Source of the DNA: Macrocybe gigantea
Lineage: Eukaryota > Basidiomycota > Agaricomycetes > Agaricales > Callistosporiaceae
Assembly: GCA_011319805.1 (NCBI GenBank)
Contig: SJRY01000284.1
Span: 1 to 64,000 of the forward strand
DNA length: 64,000 bases
Reading direction: 5' to 3'
The position numbers and the translations under genes are program-made. Shown piece by piece: positions 20,901-33,038 of the stretch. The first letter of the stretch is position 1, and each line of letters starts with the position of its first letter. The notes under the pieces are model-generated. The model saw only the letters and a program-made list of their open reading frames with translations. It was not told the origin of the DNA and made no database searches.

Positions 20901-23900
20901 TAAAGGTGTCCATGTGCTGAACAAGCCAGATTCGGCTTGTCAAACTCACCTTTGTGATGCCTGACCACTTGACGGTATGGAAAAAAGGATTACTGGACTC
21001 CAATCCATTCTCCCCCTTCCGGAACGCCAACAACCCGCTGCCTTCAATCGTCCTGATCACTCAATGCCGACAACCGCTCAGATGGTCTTTTCCATCTTTT
21101 TTTTAATATCTTTTCATTTTGGCGAGATCGATCGACGCAAACAAGCAAGCGCGCAGATTTGGTGCTTTCTAATTCTAATTTGCTCTAAATCTGCGTTGTG
21201 GCTTGATCTGACAACGGCATTGATCCCGATGCGGGTTGGTACGAAAGGAGCACCGGCCAACAAGGAAACAACAGAGGTAAGGGAGGGGCTGTCGTCTCGT
21301 AATCGCTGTACATGCATACAGTTTCCTGCTGATGGTGATGCAGGGTCACGAATTCACGATTGCCACCGCTAAAATATAAAAAAAAATGATCCTGTAATGA
21401 ACTGGCAACTTGCCGGCCTGCAAGGAGAACGATACCCTTGTTGGGATCTCCGAACGTCATTTTACCATACGGGCTTGCATGGGCGGAGAACGAATTTCGC
21501 AAGGGCAAAGAAAAAAAAAGGAAAAGGACTGACGCAGCTCTGCGACGTGGATCCGGGAACCGTCACCTGCTTCCAGCGCGAGCTTTTTGATTTCTTCCTC
21601 TAATCTGATGGAGCGTGTCATTGCATCTTGTATCTTGTATCTTGCATCTTGCTTTAAGCTCTCAGACAGCCTGACGAGAACGAGCGAACAAGCTGAGAAA
21701 AGACGCCATTGCTTCCCTGATCCTAGGGCATACGTAGACAGCGCTCCGCCCATGTCCCATATGCCACGAGTTATTTTTTTTCTTCGCTGTGAAATCGAAT
21801 GACTGGCAAAACCCCGCTTGTCTAGATGCAGATGCATCACCCAAACAGCCTTTCTGCACTTTCCAGTACTTCGTTCCAAAGCTCTCGTTCTAGCACTTTC
21901 CTTGTCATGACGCTTGGACGGACCTCCCACCCGCTGTTAGAGTGAGAGTTTCTCGCGCACCGCTTTCCATTTTCATACCATGATGCTAACCCCCTTAGCA
22001 AGATGGTCCATGCTAAGTCTCGCCAAAAAATATAATGACAAATAAAATAATGACAAAAAGGTAACAGCCTATTTAGCGTCACAGCTACTCCTTTTCCGGG
22101 ATGAGAAAACTCGCAAGCCTCGCCGTCAAAATTTCCATCCTGATCTGCCCACGTCCCTATTCTGAATTACAACCGGACGACGGAACCGGATAATACATGC
22201 AGGTCTACCAGCGGAGCGATACGTACTGTATATCCGGAATCCGGACAAAGTGCCGAGCCCTTTTTTTTCAATCGGCAATGGCTGCGTTCACGCCTGCATT
22301 GTCAAACCGGCAAGGAGACAGAACAGAAACATGAGATCCACGGAGCTCAGTTCTGCATCAATTGCGACTCACAATTGCAAAAAAAAAAAAGCCACTCCCA
22401 AGCGAGGAAGGGTTGACTGCATACTGTATATGTTTAGGGTACGTCAGCATATGACTCGGACGGGCGTCTCGCATTGTATTGGGGAGGGCGCTGGGACAAC
22501 GATCCCGCGGGCACAAAAGACTGTATTCGGACGACTCGCAGAGTGCAATGCAAAAAAGCGCAAATTCATTTCAATCGCACAGCCGCCCGGGTCTCACACC
22601 CAAAAGAATGCAAGGAGATAACGAAGGACTTGTCTCGTCTCGTATTTTGATCTACGAGAACGCCTGCGGCGCAAGGCGGCGGACTCGGACTAGACCGACT
22701 GATTGAGCAACTGACTGGCTGATGTCCATGCATCGTTATGAAATTGCTCTAGCATGCGGTAACAGGACCTCTCTAACGGCAACGCTCTATGCTTTACACT
22801 TTAGGAAGGTTGGAAGGGGAAAGGAGGGGAAAGGAAGGGGGCAAACCCGATTGAGGCGGTCGAGATTCGTTGGGGAGTTTGATCATGATAAAAGAAACAC
22901 TGGCGATCTGCTCCGGCGGGCCTCGAGATTCAGGCGGGCCAGCGATAACCTGGTCTTGACTAGAACCTTGCCGAAATTGCATATCGGATTGAGTGCTAGA
23001 CGACGAGTTGCGAGATCCGGATATATATAAACGCTGTAACTAACGTTGTGATCTCAGACGACCGAGCGAGAGTGGCCACTGGGCGGCGTCTGCGTTTCCG
23101 CTGAGGTTGGAGGGGAGAAGTGCCGTCACCTCGATCGGCCTGATCGTCGCCCATTTTTTAAAGCCGAAAGTCAACACCACGGCCGGGCGCAGCGAGCGTA
23201 ATACATGTGAGCTACGTCCAGAACTTGCTAGAACCAGTCAGCGAGCCTAGGAGGCAATTTGCGGATGGAAAATCATTATCCGAGGGCCGCCCTGCTCCAA
23301 CCCGTCCAGGAGTAGCGTTTGCAAACGAGTCCGACCGTCACGCTGTCTGAGCATCCTCCAGCCCCATGCAAAGATGTCGCTCCATTCCGTTATCGATTCC
23401 GTCACGATTGCCACCCCTATGGAAAAAAAGGATGGTAATAAAAAAACAATGCAGGCCTACCTCGAGCTCCGGATGACTGCACCGCCACACCGCCTGCGGA
23501 TGGCTGACGGTCGACACTTTTGTCATGAAGAAGCTCACGAACGATAGTTAAGACAACGGCCTTTTCCCCCTCCTCAGACTTCCAATGTCCCATAGTGCTC
23601 CCGAGACGTCTACCAACCCCATTTTCCGCACGCAACTGGGAAGGCAATGAGTGACACGTAGTTGCAAACGTGGAAATGCAGAATTACTTACGTAAATGTA
23701 AATATACATTTTTTTTTTAAATTCCGGTTTCCATTCTTGCAACGTTCCCGCGGACGAGCTGGGCGTAAGCTCCGAAGACCAACTCCCCGAACCTTTTTCG
23801 AGCTGATAAGACGACCTCCAAAAGCGGCCGAGATCCCCAGACTAGGAGTATGTGGCAGTGCTATTTTTCCTTCTTCCTTTCCCTTTTTTTCCTTTTTTTT

Positions 23901-25279
23901 GTTCAGTGTCACAACGGAATGGAAAGAAGGGCTGTTTCCGCGCGAAGTTCATGGATGTTGGGGCTGGGCTTCGCCTGGCCTGCCTGATCATATCCATATC
24001 TGTCTTGGTGGTTGGTCATCACTGTTCTTTTCTTCTCGTGCAAAAGATGGTGAACAAAGGAAGCGGAGAATAAAAGAAAAAAAGATGATGCCATTTCGGG
24101 GCGTACAGGTTTGGTATACTGGATATACATGGCAGCTGTTCAGATGTGTCTCGCTGTGCTCGGTCGTGTTCCACGGCGAACTCGCTGACGTTGGGAAGTT
24201 TGACTGACCGGCAGGAGTTGGAGAGCGCTTGGAAGAAGAAAGGCAAGTCCTTTGACAGCTTTCATCATTTCTTTTTTCCCCCCTAATGTTCCGTTATCGT
24301 TCGTCATATCAGACGCAGAGGCAGGGTTCACGCCCTCGGTGAATGCTTGTTATGCGCGTACGTGAGTAATCGTCTTCTTTCTCGGGCCTCTTTTCGGAAT
24401 TCACGAGCTCTCAGAAGGGAAACGTCAAAGGCTGGCGCTGATTGTTCATTTTACTGCTGCTGCAAAACGCTCGACGCCGGAACGTTGACACGCCTCAGCG
24501 CGGACGCCCTCGAATGTGTCGCTGGCTTCATCACGGCAAGTACCGTCATTATTGTTCGTCATTTTGGAGCTTTTTGACTCGCCCCTTGCGTCTCTTGCGT
24601 CCTCTCGCCGTTCGATCTAGCTTGACTCGAACTAAATGGATAATCGGATGCTGCGGAGTCTGTTTTCTTATTATTCCTATTCTCGTGCGCTGTTTCGCGG
24701 ATCGACCATGTATCACCACCGTCTGGCCGGAACCCGCTGTTCTTTTTAGTGTCTATTGACCCTGCATTTCTGCGCTGTTAGGGCTCTCGATGGTGGGTAC
24801 GAGGAGAAGGCCATCTATATCCGGATCGAGCACGAGAACTTTGTCCGTATCTAGCCATCACCTCACTGTTGAAGGTGTAAATCGATAACGCTGTGTGACG
24901 GAGAATTGTGGAGCAACGGATGGATGGATATGTCGGACGTATATATCACAATGTAAGGATAATTGAGGCCAAGCGAATGAATAGCATCCCTGCTTCTGGG
25001 AATGGACGATTTGGATGGGGATCTGCGGACTGGTGGTCGGGGCCGGCTTGGATCTGAGACGGTGGTCCGATCACGTGCTGTGCGGCCAAACGGAGTCAGG
25101 AATAAGGGTAAGTCTATGGGGAATCCCAGGGGATAAAAGAAATGGATAATATGTGTTATGATTACATCAGCTGCCAAAGCCGGATGAAATAATGAAAATA
25201 ATTTTTTTCTGCTCTCGTCCGACGCGACCCATTCCGTTTTAAAAATGCCCGCCAACTGCCTCCCTGCGGGGTCTGCGCC
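17997..25279. other. 7.3-kb stretch without a recognised protein gene
   Basis: It lies between the divergent MTC5 and cyclin start codons. Many short ORFs exist on both strands, but none shows a known motif and none is longer than 193 codons (20252-20833). The sequence is unique-looking, with small homopolymers and a short imperfect repeat of cttgtat/cttgcat units near 21625-21655. A TATA-like box lies at 23021-23030. It could be upstream control DNA, a long 5' leader of the cyclin, or non-coding RNA. Confidence 0.5.
23021..23030 (+). promoter_or_regulatory. Candidate core promoter (TATA)
   Basis: ATATATATAA followed by acgctgtaactaacg is the best TATA-like element I noticed in the gene-free region upstream of the cyclin. 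It points rightward and lies 2.25 kb before the cyclin ATG. No transcript evidence is available. Confidence 0.35.
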
Positions 25280-27642
25280 ATGGCCTTTTATACGCCTCCC
25301 TCCCTCTCCCGCTCACCCCTCCGACCAGCCATGCACGCCGCCCTTCCTCCTCTTCACGCCGAACTCTTCGCGTCCTGGGCCGGCTGGCATATCTCCCGCC
25401 CAACACCGCTCACGCCCCCGATGACGTCCACCTTTGAGACACGCACCGTCGAACAACACCCGCAGCCCCAGCAGCCGGTCCGGACGACGTTGCCGCCCAT
25501 CGCCCATCTTAAACGACACCTTCCGCGTGAGTCTGGAGCCGTTTTCTTTCCTCCGAGCTCCAGTGGCCGAGATTGTCATCCAGTGACCCCCCGGACGAGG
25601 CATCGTATTCACCACAGAGAGGACAAGTGCAAACGCAACAACCACCGCGCTTACCGCCGATTCTTGATCCTCAAGCTGACGCCGTATGCGAAGAACCCCA
25701 GCCGCTTAGGCTGCCGCCGCACGACGAGGAACCGCAGTACGTCGACTGGCTCGACTTCACGCGCACGCGTTCCGCCCACTTTCTCGCCGAAAAGACGTGT
25801 GAAATGATATGCTACCTCTGGTTCGCGACAGCCCCACCCGAGCAGGCATACGCATCTCCCAACAATTCGCCCCCGTTCTCCCAGCAACACCGCCGCAATA
25901 GCGCGACCACCACACTTCAACTCGTCGCGACACCGACCTTTGTCCAGTTCATGCACAAGCTCCTCGAGACGACGCAGGTGTCGCAGTCTGTCATTGTTCT
26001 CAGCTTGCACTATATATACAGGCTCAAGGACCGCAATCGGTTCACACCTGCTCAACCAGGGAGCGAGTTCCGGATAGCGGTCGCGGGTCTGATGATGGCA
26101 AACAAATTTCTCGACGAGTTCGTACATCCTCTTTCCCTAGAATCGACTGTGTTTCGTTTTGACATTTCTTTTGTAGCAACACATACACGAACAAGACATG
26201 GTCAGAGGTTTCTGGAATCGACTTACCAGAGATCAACAAGATGGAGCGCGAGTTTCTAATGGGCGTCGACTTTAATCTCTACGTGGACAAGCCGACCTAC
26301 GAGTCGTGGCTAAACCTCCTCAAAGGGCTCGTTATGGCCAAGGAGCGCGACAGCAGGCACTTCCGCAAGTCACGCGGCCTCGTTCGCGCCTCCAGACTCG
26401 CCCACCAACATGCATCCGCCGGCCCAGCGACGAGGACGTACACCACGAGCACATCGTCGTCGTCGTCGAATGGGCTCCGAACATCCTCGCATCACTATCA
26501 CCGCGCACGCTCCACATCACCGACACAAACACGTTCGACGATATACGCATATCCGACCCCGCACCACCCGCCTTCACCAAAACCTTATCTTCCCGCACCA
26601 GCCCCAACGTCTTATTCCTCTCTGTCCTCTGCTCGCTACTCACCAACCCCTCAACCGCAACCGCGCCCACGACCGGGTTCGAAGCGTACCGCCGAAGCGG
26701 CTTTCTCGCCAACAACGGCGTCCTTTCCTCAGCCCCCGTCCAAGCGCCCGATTTCGCTGCATATACCGATACCCCCAGAGTTTGGTCCTGCGAGCGGAGG
26801 TGGCAGCGGGCCGAGCTCACATTCTCCACTTGAGGGCTTGCAATCGTTTGCGAGGATGAGCATCGACTCCCCAGCACGCGGGCAAGGCAGCGAGTCGCAG
26901 ATGCATGGCCAACAGAGTGCCGGACCTCAAACGCTTGTAATGCCGTGTTCTTTGGACGAGGAGCGGAGGAATTCTGTTCCACAGGTATGCACAAGCTCGC
27001 GTTATCAAAGCATTTTATTCAATTTTCTATCCACCGTAGAATCTGTACTTCTACACCCTATCTTGTTCGCCGGCGGAGCACACCGACGAGACGCGCGACA
27101 GGACACGCAAGGCCAAGCTGCGCTACCACCAACCACCACAGCACATCCACGACCGTGCAGCTGCGGCGTATCGACCTCCGCCGTTGGCGCGTCCGACGTT
27201 CCCCGTCGTCGTCCAAAGCGCGCGGACGTCCCCGCATGAGCCACATCTCGCTGTCGCTTTTCCGAGTGGGAGCCAGACACCGATGGCGACGCTGCCGTTT
27301 CCACAGCCCCATGCTGCGTCGTACCCACCAGCACATCTGGGCGACCGCGTACATGCGCAAGTTCCTCCGTCATCGTCGCTTGCTAATGCAGCGCAGTATA
27401 GCAGCTGCAGCTGCTGTCCGTCGGCGCATCAGCACCACGCCCCGGCTCAGGCTCACCATCGGCCACATCCCCATCAGCATCTGCCGGCTGTACAGGCACA
27501 GCACAGCACGTCTGCGTCGTCGAGTCCCATACCTTCGGCACCGTTCGCGAACGCGGGACCTCCAGGCGTGCACTTTTACCCGACACCTGTGCAGAACGCC
27601 ATGCCGTACCCGGCTGGGTGGACCAGAAGCCGACGTTACTGA
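25280..27642 (+). CDS. PCL/Pho80-type cyclin with long disordered C-terminus
   Basis: Four exons: 25280-25526, 25584-26117, 26177-26984, 27040-27642. The cyclin box is clear: FLAEKTCEMICYLWF, then VATPTFVQFMHKLLETTQVS, LHYIYRLKDRN, and AGLMMANKFLDDNTYTNKTW (joined across an intron). It ends with EREFLMGVDFNLYVDKPTY, typical of fungal PCL cyclins that partner Pho85-like kinases. The C-terminal 400 or so residues are Ser/Pro/Gln/His-rich and disordered. The exon lengths are one base short of an open frame; the break falls at the exon 2 start next to a run of six C (25587-25592). Long flanking gene-free regions suggest complex transcriptional control. Confidence 0.85.
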
Positions 27643-30600
27643 TTGATTGTGTTGATTCGAGTCGCCACCCGTGTCGTCTGCTCTGCCATCTACGTCTCCA
27701 TCACCATGGCACTGCATCTCGCCCTTCGTCTGCATCTTTGCCTTGCTACGCTACGTAATATCGAATTCTTGTCTGACTTTCTCTCTCTTTCGTCGTCGAT
27801 CAAGGCATACATTCACCATCAGCAACGCATTTGTTATCTCTCCCGTCTCAGCATGTTTTTACTTTATTCTTTTTCATCTTTGTTTCATTCATTGGGTTCT
27901 CTCTCGCAACCGAGCACTTATACAGTATACAGCTACATACAGACAACCATACGTATCTCCTTTTTTCGTTTTCCTCTTCCGACAACATGCACATGCCGCC
28001 ATTCATGCCCATCGCTTGATTTTTTGTTTTTTTTTTGTCGTCTACTCTACAGACCCAAACATTGCATTCGTCTCTTATCTGTGGTTCAGTTGGTACAATT
28101 TTTTTTCATGACGGTTTATGACGGTGACGATCTTGTTATTTTCATTTTTAACCCCCCAAACCTCCACCCTTTTCTCTCCTTCCGACCTGTTGCACCTGAT
28201 TTCTCTATCGTACCGGCTCAGCTAGTTTCCTCACCTCGCCCCTCTCGCACGTTATCTGTATACGAGAAACCCTGAACATTATTTTTTCATCTTTCTATCG
28301 TCAGCCCCGCTTCCCCTTTTCTTCAGTTCGCCGTTCCCCTAATGCGATACCTCCGCCTCTATTGACGTTTTCATTCTTTTAACGATACGAAACAATAGTG
28401 CACGATTCCATCCTGGGCTACTTATAATATTATTACATATTGTAACAGTATTGATCATAATACGCGTGCCATAAGCTCGTTCTCGTTCATTGCACTATTT
28501 TTTTACATTATGATTTTTTGGCGTTCCGCGCCCCTTAGAGCTTTTTCTTTTAAGCATCTGTTCGGACCATCCCGTCAACGTACAAAACGTATACCCCACG
28601 CATGGAAGGGTGGCTGCAGAGATGTACCCAAAAAAAAGAAAAAGGAAACGCAGATGAATGTTCCTCGTGTGGTGTAATTGTAATGATTATCACTTGCGCG
28701 TAATCTATATTCATATGAAAGATGCTTCTGTTCAGTTCCGAACTGTCGACGCTGCGTTGGTATGCGTTACATGCTCTTGAGAACCTTCTTCGACAGCATC
28801 CGTGTCAAATGTGGATGTGCGTTCCAATGCGTCCACGCATTCTGCGTGCAACCCCTGCCTACTCTGTTTTTTTTTTGACGTGCACTGCTTTCCGCGCTTG
28901 AAGGAAGGAACTGATTGTTGAGTTGCTGATTATTTCGTCTGTGATCTTTGCACCCGGCGATGCGTATCCTTGCGAGCGCTTGTCGACGTCCGGCTACAAC
29001 GATCGCACTCTCAATCACGTTGTATGTTACCCACTGTGATATATCTCTCCATTTTTTTCTCCTTTTGACTCCCTTTGGCTTTTGACATGTCGAATATGTA
29101 TGTATATATATATATATATATATTCTGGTTTGGTATCTCTGGCAATAGTTTACGAGCGGGAAATCGGATGTGGGCCCGACCGGGTCCTCTTCCAGGACCT
29201 CAACAGCATCTCGAAAAATGTGAACCCCGAACCGTCGACGAGTGTTCTGGCGAGTTCGACTTCGACTTCGTGACGCCGAGCGAGCGCCGAGAGTAACACG
29301 ACGCGAATTTCGCAGGACGCACATGCTTTGGACGCGGGAGCTTGAGGGCAAAGGAGGAAGGGGAAGGGGGGTTTGAGATAGTTGTTGCCTAAATGATTCA
29401 CTAGGATCGCGAGCGTGTTCCGTGTTGTTTCCATTGCCTCTCCTCTCTGCGCTCTTGGCCTCTTGGGCCTGGTCCATTGCGCTGCGCGCCTGAGCCGTGA
29501 ACAGGCAAAATGGTTGATGCTGTTGTCTTCCTCTTTTCTTTTTCCCCTCCTTTACCTACTTTTGCTCTTTCCGCAAGATCTTTGGGGATTCGAACTCAAC
29601 CTTAGTCACCTCATGCAAGAATGTGCCCCTCTCTGACTCGATCCATAGGATGGGGATGCTCTTTCCTTGGGGGCCATGCGTCATGTTTGACAGTGTGCGC
29701 TTTTCTTTTCCTTCTCGTCTCCTCGGATGAGATGCTCAAACGACTTGAAATGCTCGAAGGAGATGGATATGAATGAAGGAACGTTGCCCGGATTTTTTCT
29801 ATTCCTTTCCCTTTGTCGTTCGAATTGCAGGTGAACGGAAACAGGCATATTATGATATCGATTTCATCGTTCTGATGACTTTTTCCGGCTATCCTTCTCC
29901 CCCGCTTTTCGTCCCTCCCGTCTCCACCCTTTCCAAGTACTCGGTCGCTTTTGCTTGCAAATTTTTTTTGTTCTGTTCGCTGGATAAGTCACGTAATTTC
30001 CGATTTCGAGGCTAGATAAAAATATAAAAAAATATCCAAATGTGTGTGACCCGTTTTGCAGAACCGGTTCGGCTTCTTGTTTTAGAGCACGGCCGTGCCG
30101 CTCAGCTCGGGCTTTTGCGTTACATGAGACCGCCCATAATGCATAACACTTTGATGGGCGAATGGTCGTCAACAATCATTTGAGCTTGACATTCGCGGCG
30201 CGATTCGTTTCTTCTGCAGTCCATCCCCTTTCAAAATGGCACGCCACGCCATCCTTCTTCTCAGTCCGAGTTTGGCAAAGGGGGCGAAAGGATATATCAT
30301 TTCAAGCTCAGATGAGGCGCGATTTCGACCTCGGGTTAGGAGTCTTTTTTAGTTCTTTTGATCTGCTGTGTTGGTATTTCTGCGCTGACGCGTTGACGCC
30401 TTGTGTGCATGATTGCAGTAGAAGCTAAGGCCCGCGTTTCGCGAACTCGCCGGGTAAAAAAAAAAGGTGCTAGCGTCGCAAAATAATCTTTTGAAATCTT
30501 CTGCCGCCATGATTGTGATGGCATTTTCCAATCCATTTGACTTGGCTCCTTGTATAGGGGTAGTCTGTTGGCTATTTTGTTTTGTGTTCCTGCCGTTTCA

Positions 30601-32114
30601 ATATTTTAATCACTATATCGGTCGATGTGCATATCGATATTCCTTCCCTTTGATGGATGTCACAACGCTGTATTGAAAGGCTGCCTACATAGAAAACTGT
30701 GTTGTCAGATCTATGTGTACGTACTTCGCCTGTTGACGACGAAACAGCGTGCAGAAGCAAGCAGTAGGGAAGCCGTGGCTATTTGCAGCAAGGGAAATGC
30801 CAGCGAGGTTCGTATTTGATATCGATATTGGAAACCCGCATTGTCTCCCCTTCTTTACCCTTCTGTGGGCTTGTGTTTTGTCGTGACAAGGGACTTGAAG
30901 TGCCGTTGCGGACTTCGGAGAAAAAAAGGGAAGGTTAGAGGGTCAAGGGAACACGCATGATGCTGTCGTCCGCTATTCGTTCCGAGCGGTCCATAAGGGG
31001 AACGTTTTCTTTGGATGCGTGAGGGAACATACGTAGCTAGACAGATCAGTCACCCATCATCGATTTCGGCCCATCATTCCTATTCTTAACCCTTTCTCTG
31101 GTCTTTCTTTGTCAAAGAGATTAATATAAAGCAGACCTTGGAAGTGTAGGCGTGAGCCGTAATCCTCATGGCTGTCGGTTGGCGGTTTCCCCGCCAGAAA
31201 GTTTAGGTCCCGCTAAGGCCATTGTGGCGTCCGCGGTAACGTCGTTTCGGAAGCTGGTTCGAAAATCAGATGAAAGGAAGCAGAGGAACCGGCTGAAATG
31301 GGCAGATAGTTATGAGGGAGAGACAAGTCGGATCGGATTACACATGAAATCCAGGAATGGAACCGCACGCTATCCAGATGTTGTGGTCCCTCAGGCCTCG
31401 CCTTGAACATGAATTACGCTATCCGCATCAACTTGGCTGCGGGTCTTGTGTTGATGTTAAGTGGCCTTGACCCGTTCGACTGGCTCGCTTCGGACAGCGG
31501 CATAATGTGGTGCAGGCAGGACTACACGCCTCATGGGCCAACGCACAGTTGCAGACATCGTCGGGCCCCGTTTCCGTTCGTCACAGGCACATGCCGAAGG
31601 GACACAGAATGCTGGTGCAACAGGTCCCCCTCGACGACTGCCAGCGTTGCAATCGCACGGCCATTCCAGTTCTTTTGATCATCTCACAGTCGCCGCCGCC
31701 GAAAGAAGTGAGGTCAGATCTGGTAAATTTGTCAAAAGGACAGGCGCTGTAGATCGACGAGTTGCTGAAAGCATCGTACTTTTCCGTCATTGGCTTGTCC
31801 CTTTCTTCCTTATGTGAGACTTAGTTCCCCTCTACCCCAACGTGATTGTCGTGAAAGGGTAAAGTGTGAAAAGGAACCGAGCTGTGCGAAGGAAACAACG
31901 CGCGTATAAGTAGATTATGATAATTATCTGATCCGAACGCAATGAAGAATGTCCTGGCTAATGTCTGTGGAACATGAAGCCAAAGGAACATGTCCGAAGG
32001 GGGAGGGACAGAGAAGGAAGAAAAATAAAACAGATGCGGAACGTGCGATGCGGTTACAATCAGACTGTGGCGTTATCCTTCCCTTGCACAATTCATTGAT
32101 GATGTCGTTGACAG
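27643..32114. other. 4.5-kb region without a recognised gene
   Basis: The first kilobase after the cyclin is pyrimidine-rich and probably 3' untranslated sequence. The rest has no recognisable domain on either strand. The longest ORF is 236 codons at 28767-29477 (minus); it spans a TA microsatellite and looks like chance. No RNA gene was recognised. Confidence 0.5.
29103..29123. repeat. TA dinucleotide microsatellite
   Basis: About ten TA units in a row. Simple repeat of no known function, likely length-polymorphic. Confidence 0.85.
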
Positions 32115-32893
32115 TTATCTATCTTGGAAGTCAGTCGGGGTACCCGAGTTTCCGGGCCTCTGCATCGCAGACTGGATCCGGGCTTCTTCGGCATGTAGCT
32201 GGGCGATGGCTGTTGACGTGAACGCCTGGTGGAGTCGAAACATTCCGTAACAGGGCGATTGCGAGAAAGAGGTTCCGAGTAATCCCAGGTGATGGTGTCG
32301 TGGCATGGAAGAATTCAAAAAGGAACGTCCACCCGAGGTGTTTCAAGCGAGGGAACGAGGTCAGACAACATAAGCAGACCATACGTTCACATACCTGGGT
32401 GAAGTAGTAACCCGCGAGAACGGCACCAACTGAAAAGAAATCCAAATGTGAGCGGATTTGCCGATATGGAGCAACAGGGACAGCGTAAAGGTTAATAAAA
32501 TTCACGCTCATGTGCATCTGAATTCGATTGGAGGGAAGGAGGGCAATGTATCAAGAACCCTGACACTTACGAACGCCACTGACCAGTGTCTTCTTTCGGT
32601 CGAAGCCCATAAGCCTTTGACCGATGAGAGCTGGATAAGGAAAAAGTCATGTTCAAGCCACCGCCTCAGACGGGCGAAGTGAACATCATGCCTGATACTA
32701 AACCCGATGTTAACCCAGCGAAAAGACCTTCTTTTTTAGCTTCCTGTTCATCAGCGAAAATTCGAACATCAGCACAGACATCAGGATTTTGCGCAGATTC
32801 AACCAGCTCTAGGGCTGAACTGACCCGGATAACAAGATTTGACGCGTCAGATGGAAGGGATTTGATTGACTCAGGCGGTGGCTGGCCGTCCAT
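32115..32893 (-). CDS. Small uncharacterised protein, 131 residues
   Basis: Four exons fit splice signals and frame exactly: 32704-32893, 32571-32630, 32395-32429, 32115-32225. I do not recognise the family. The N-terminal half is helical and charged (ESAQNPDVCADVRIFADEQE). A Gly/Ala-rich central part follows (KKEGLFAGLTSALIGQRLM), then a short hydrophobic stretch, LVSGVLGAVLAGYYFTQAF, that could insert in a membrane. The tail is QLHAEEARIQSAM. The clean frame over four small exons argues that it is a real gene. It shares a 145-bp divergent promoter with the ZIP4-like gene. Confidence 0.7.
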
Positions 32894-32962
32894 GTCGTCG
32901 TTGCAAATTGCAATCGTGGAACGCGGACGACTTGAATGGAAAGGTGTTCCGTGTTCGGGAAG

Positions 32963-32992
32963 CACGTGATCTAACGCGGCACGTCACACGTG
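32963..32992. promoter_or_regulatory. CACGTG pair in a divergent promoter
   Basis: Two CACGTG sites (32963-32968 and 32987-32992) with a CACGTC between them (32980-32985). The outer pair forms an inverted repeat, AGCACGTG and CACGTGCT. They sit between the start codons of the 131-residue protein and the ZIP4-like gene. CACGTG is the E-box bound by fungal bHLH factors such as Cbf1 and Pho4. Confidence 0.55.
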
Positions 32993-33038
32993 CTGCTGGG
33001 ATCCTCCCACCAGCATCGCATCTTCCTCATCGATCAGG

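Noticed and set aside
28767..29477. A 236-codon minus-strand ORF
   Set aside because: It reads through the TA microsatellite as an Ile-Tyr repeat and shows no domain; likely chance.
29580..29605. gattcgaactc, resembling a minus-strand tRNA T-loop
   Set aside because: The T-arm stem does not pair and no D-arm or anticodon arm can be built.
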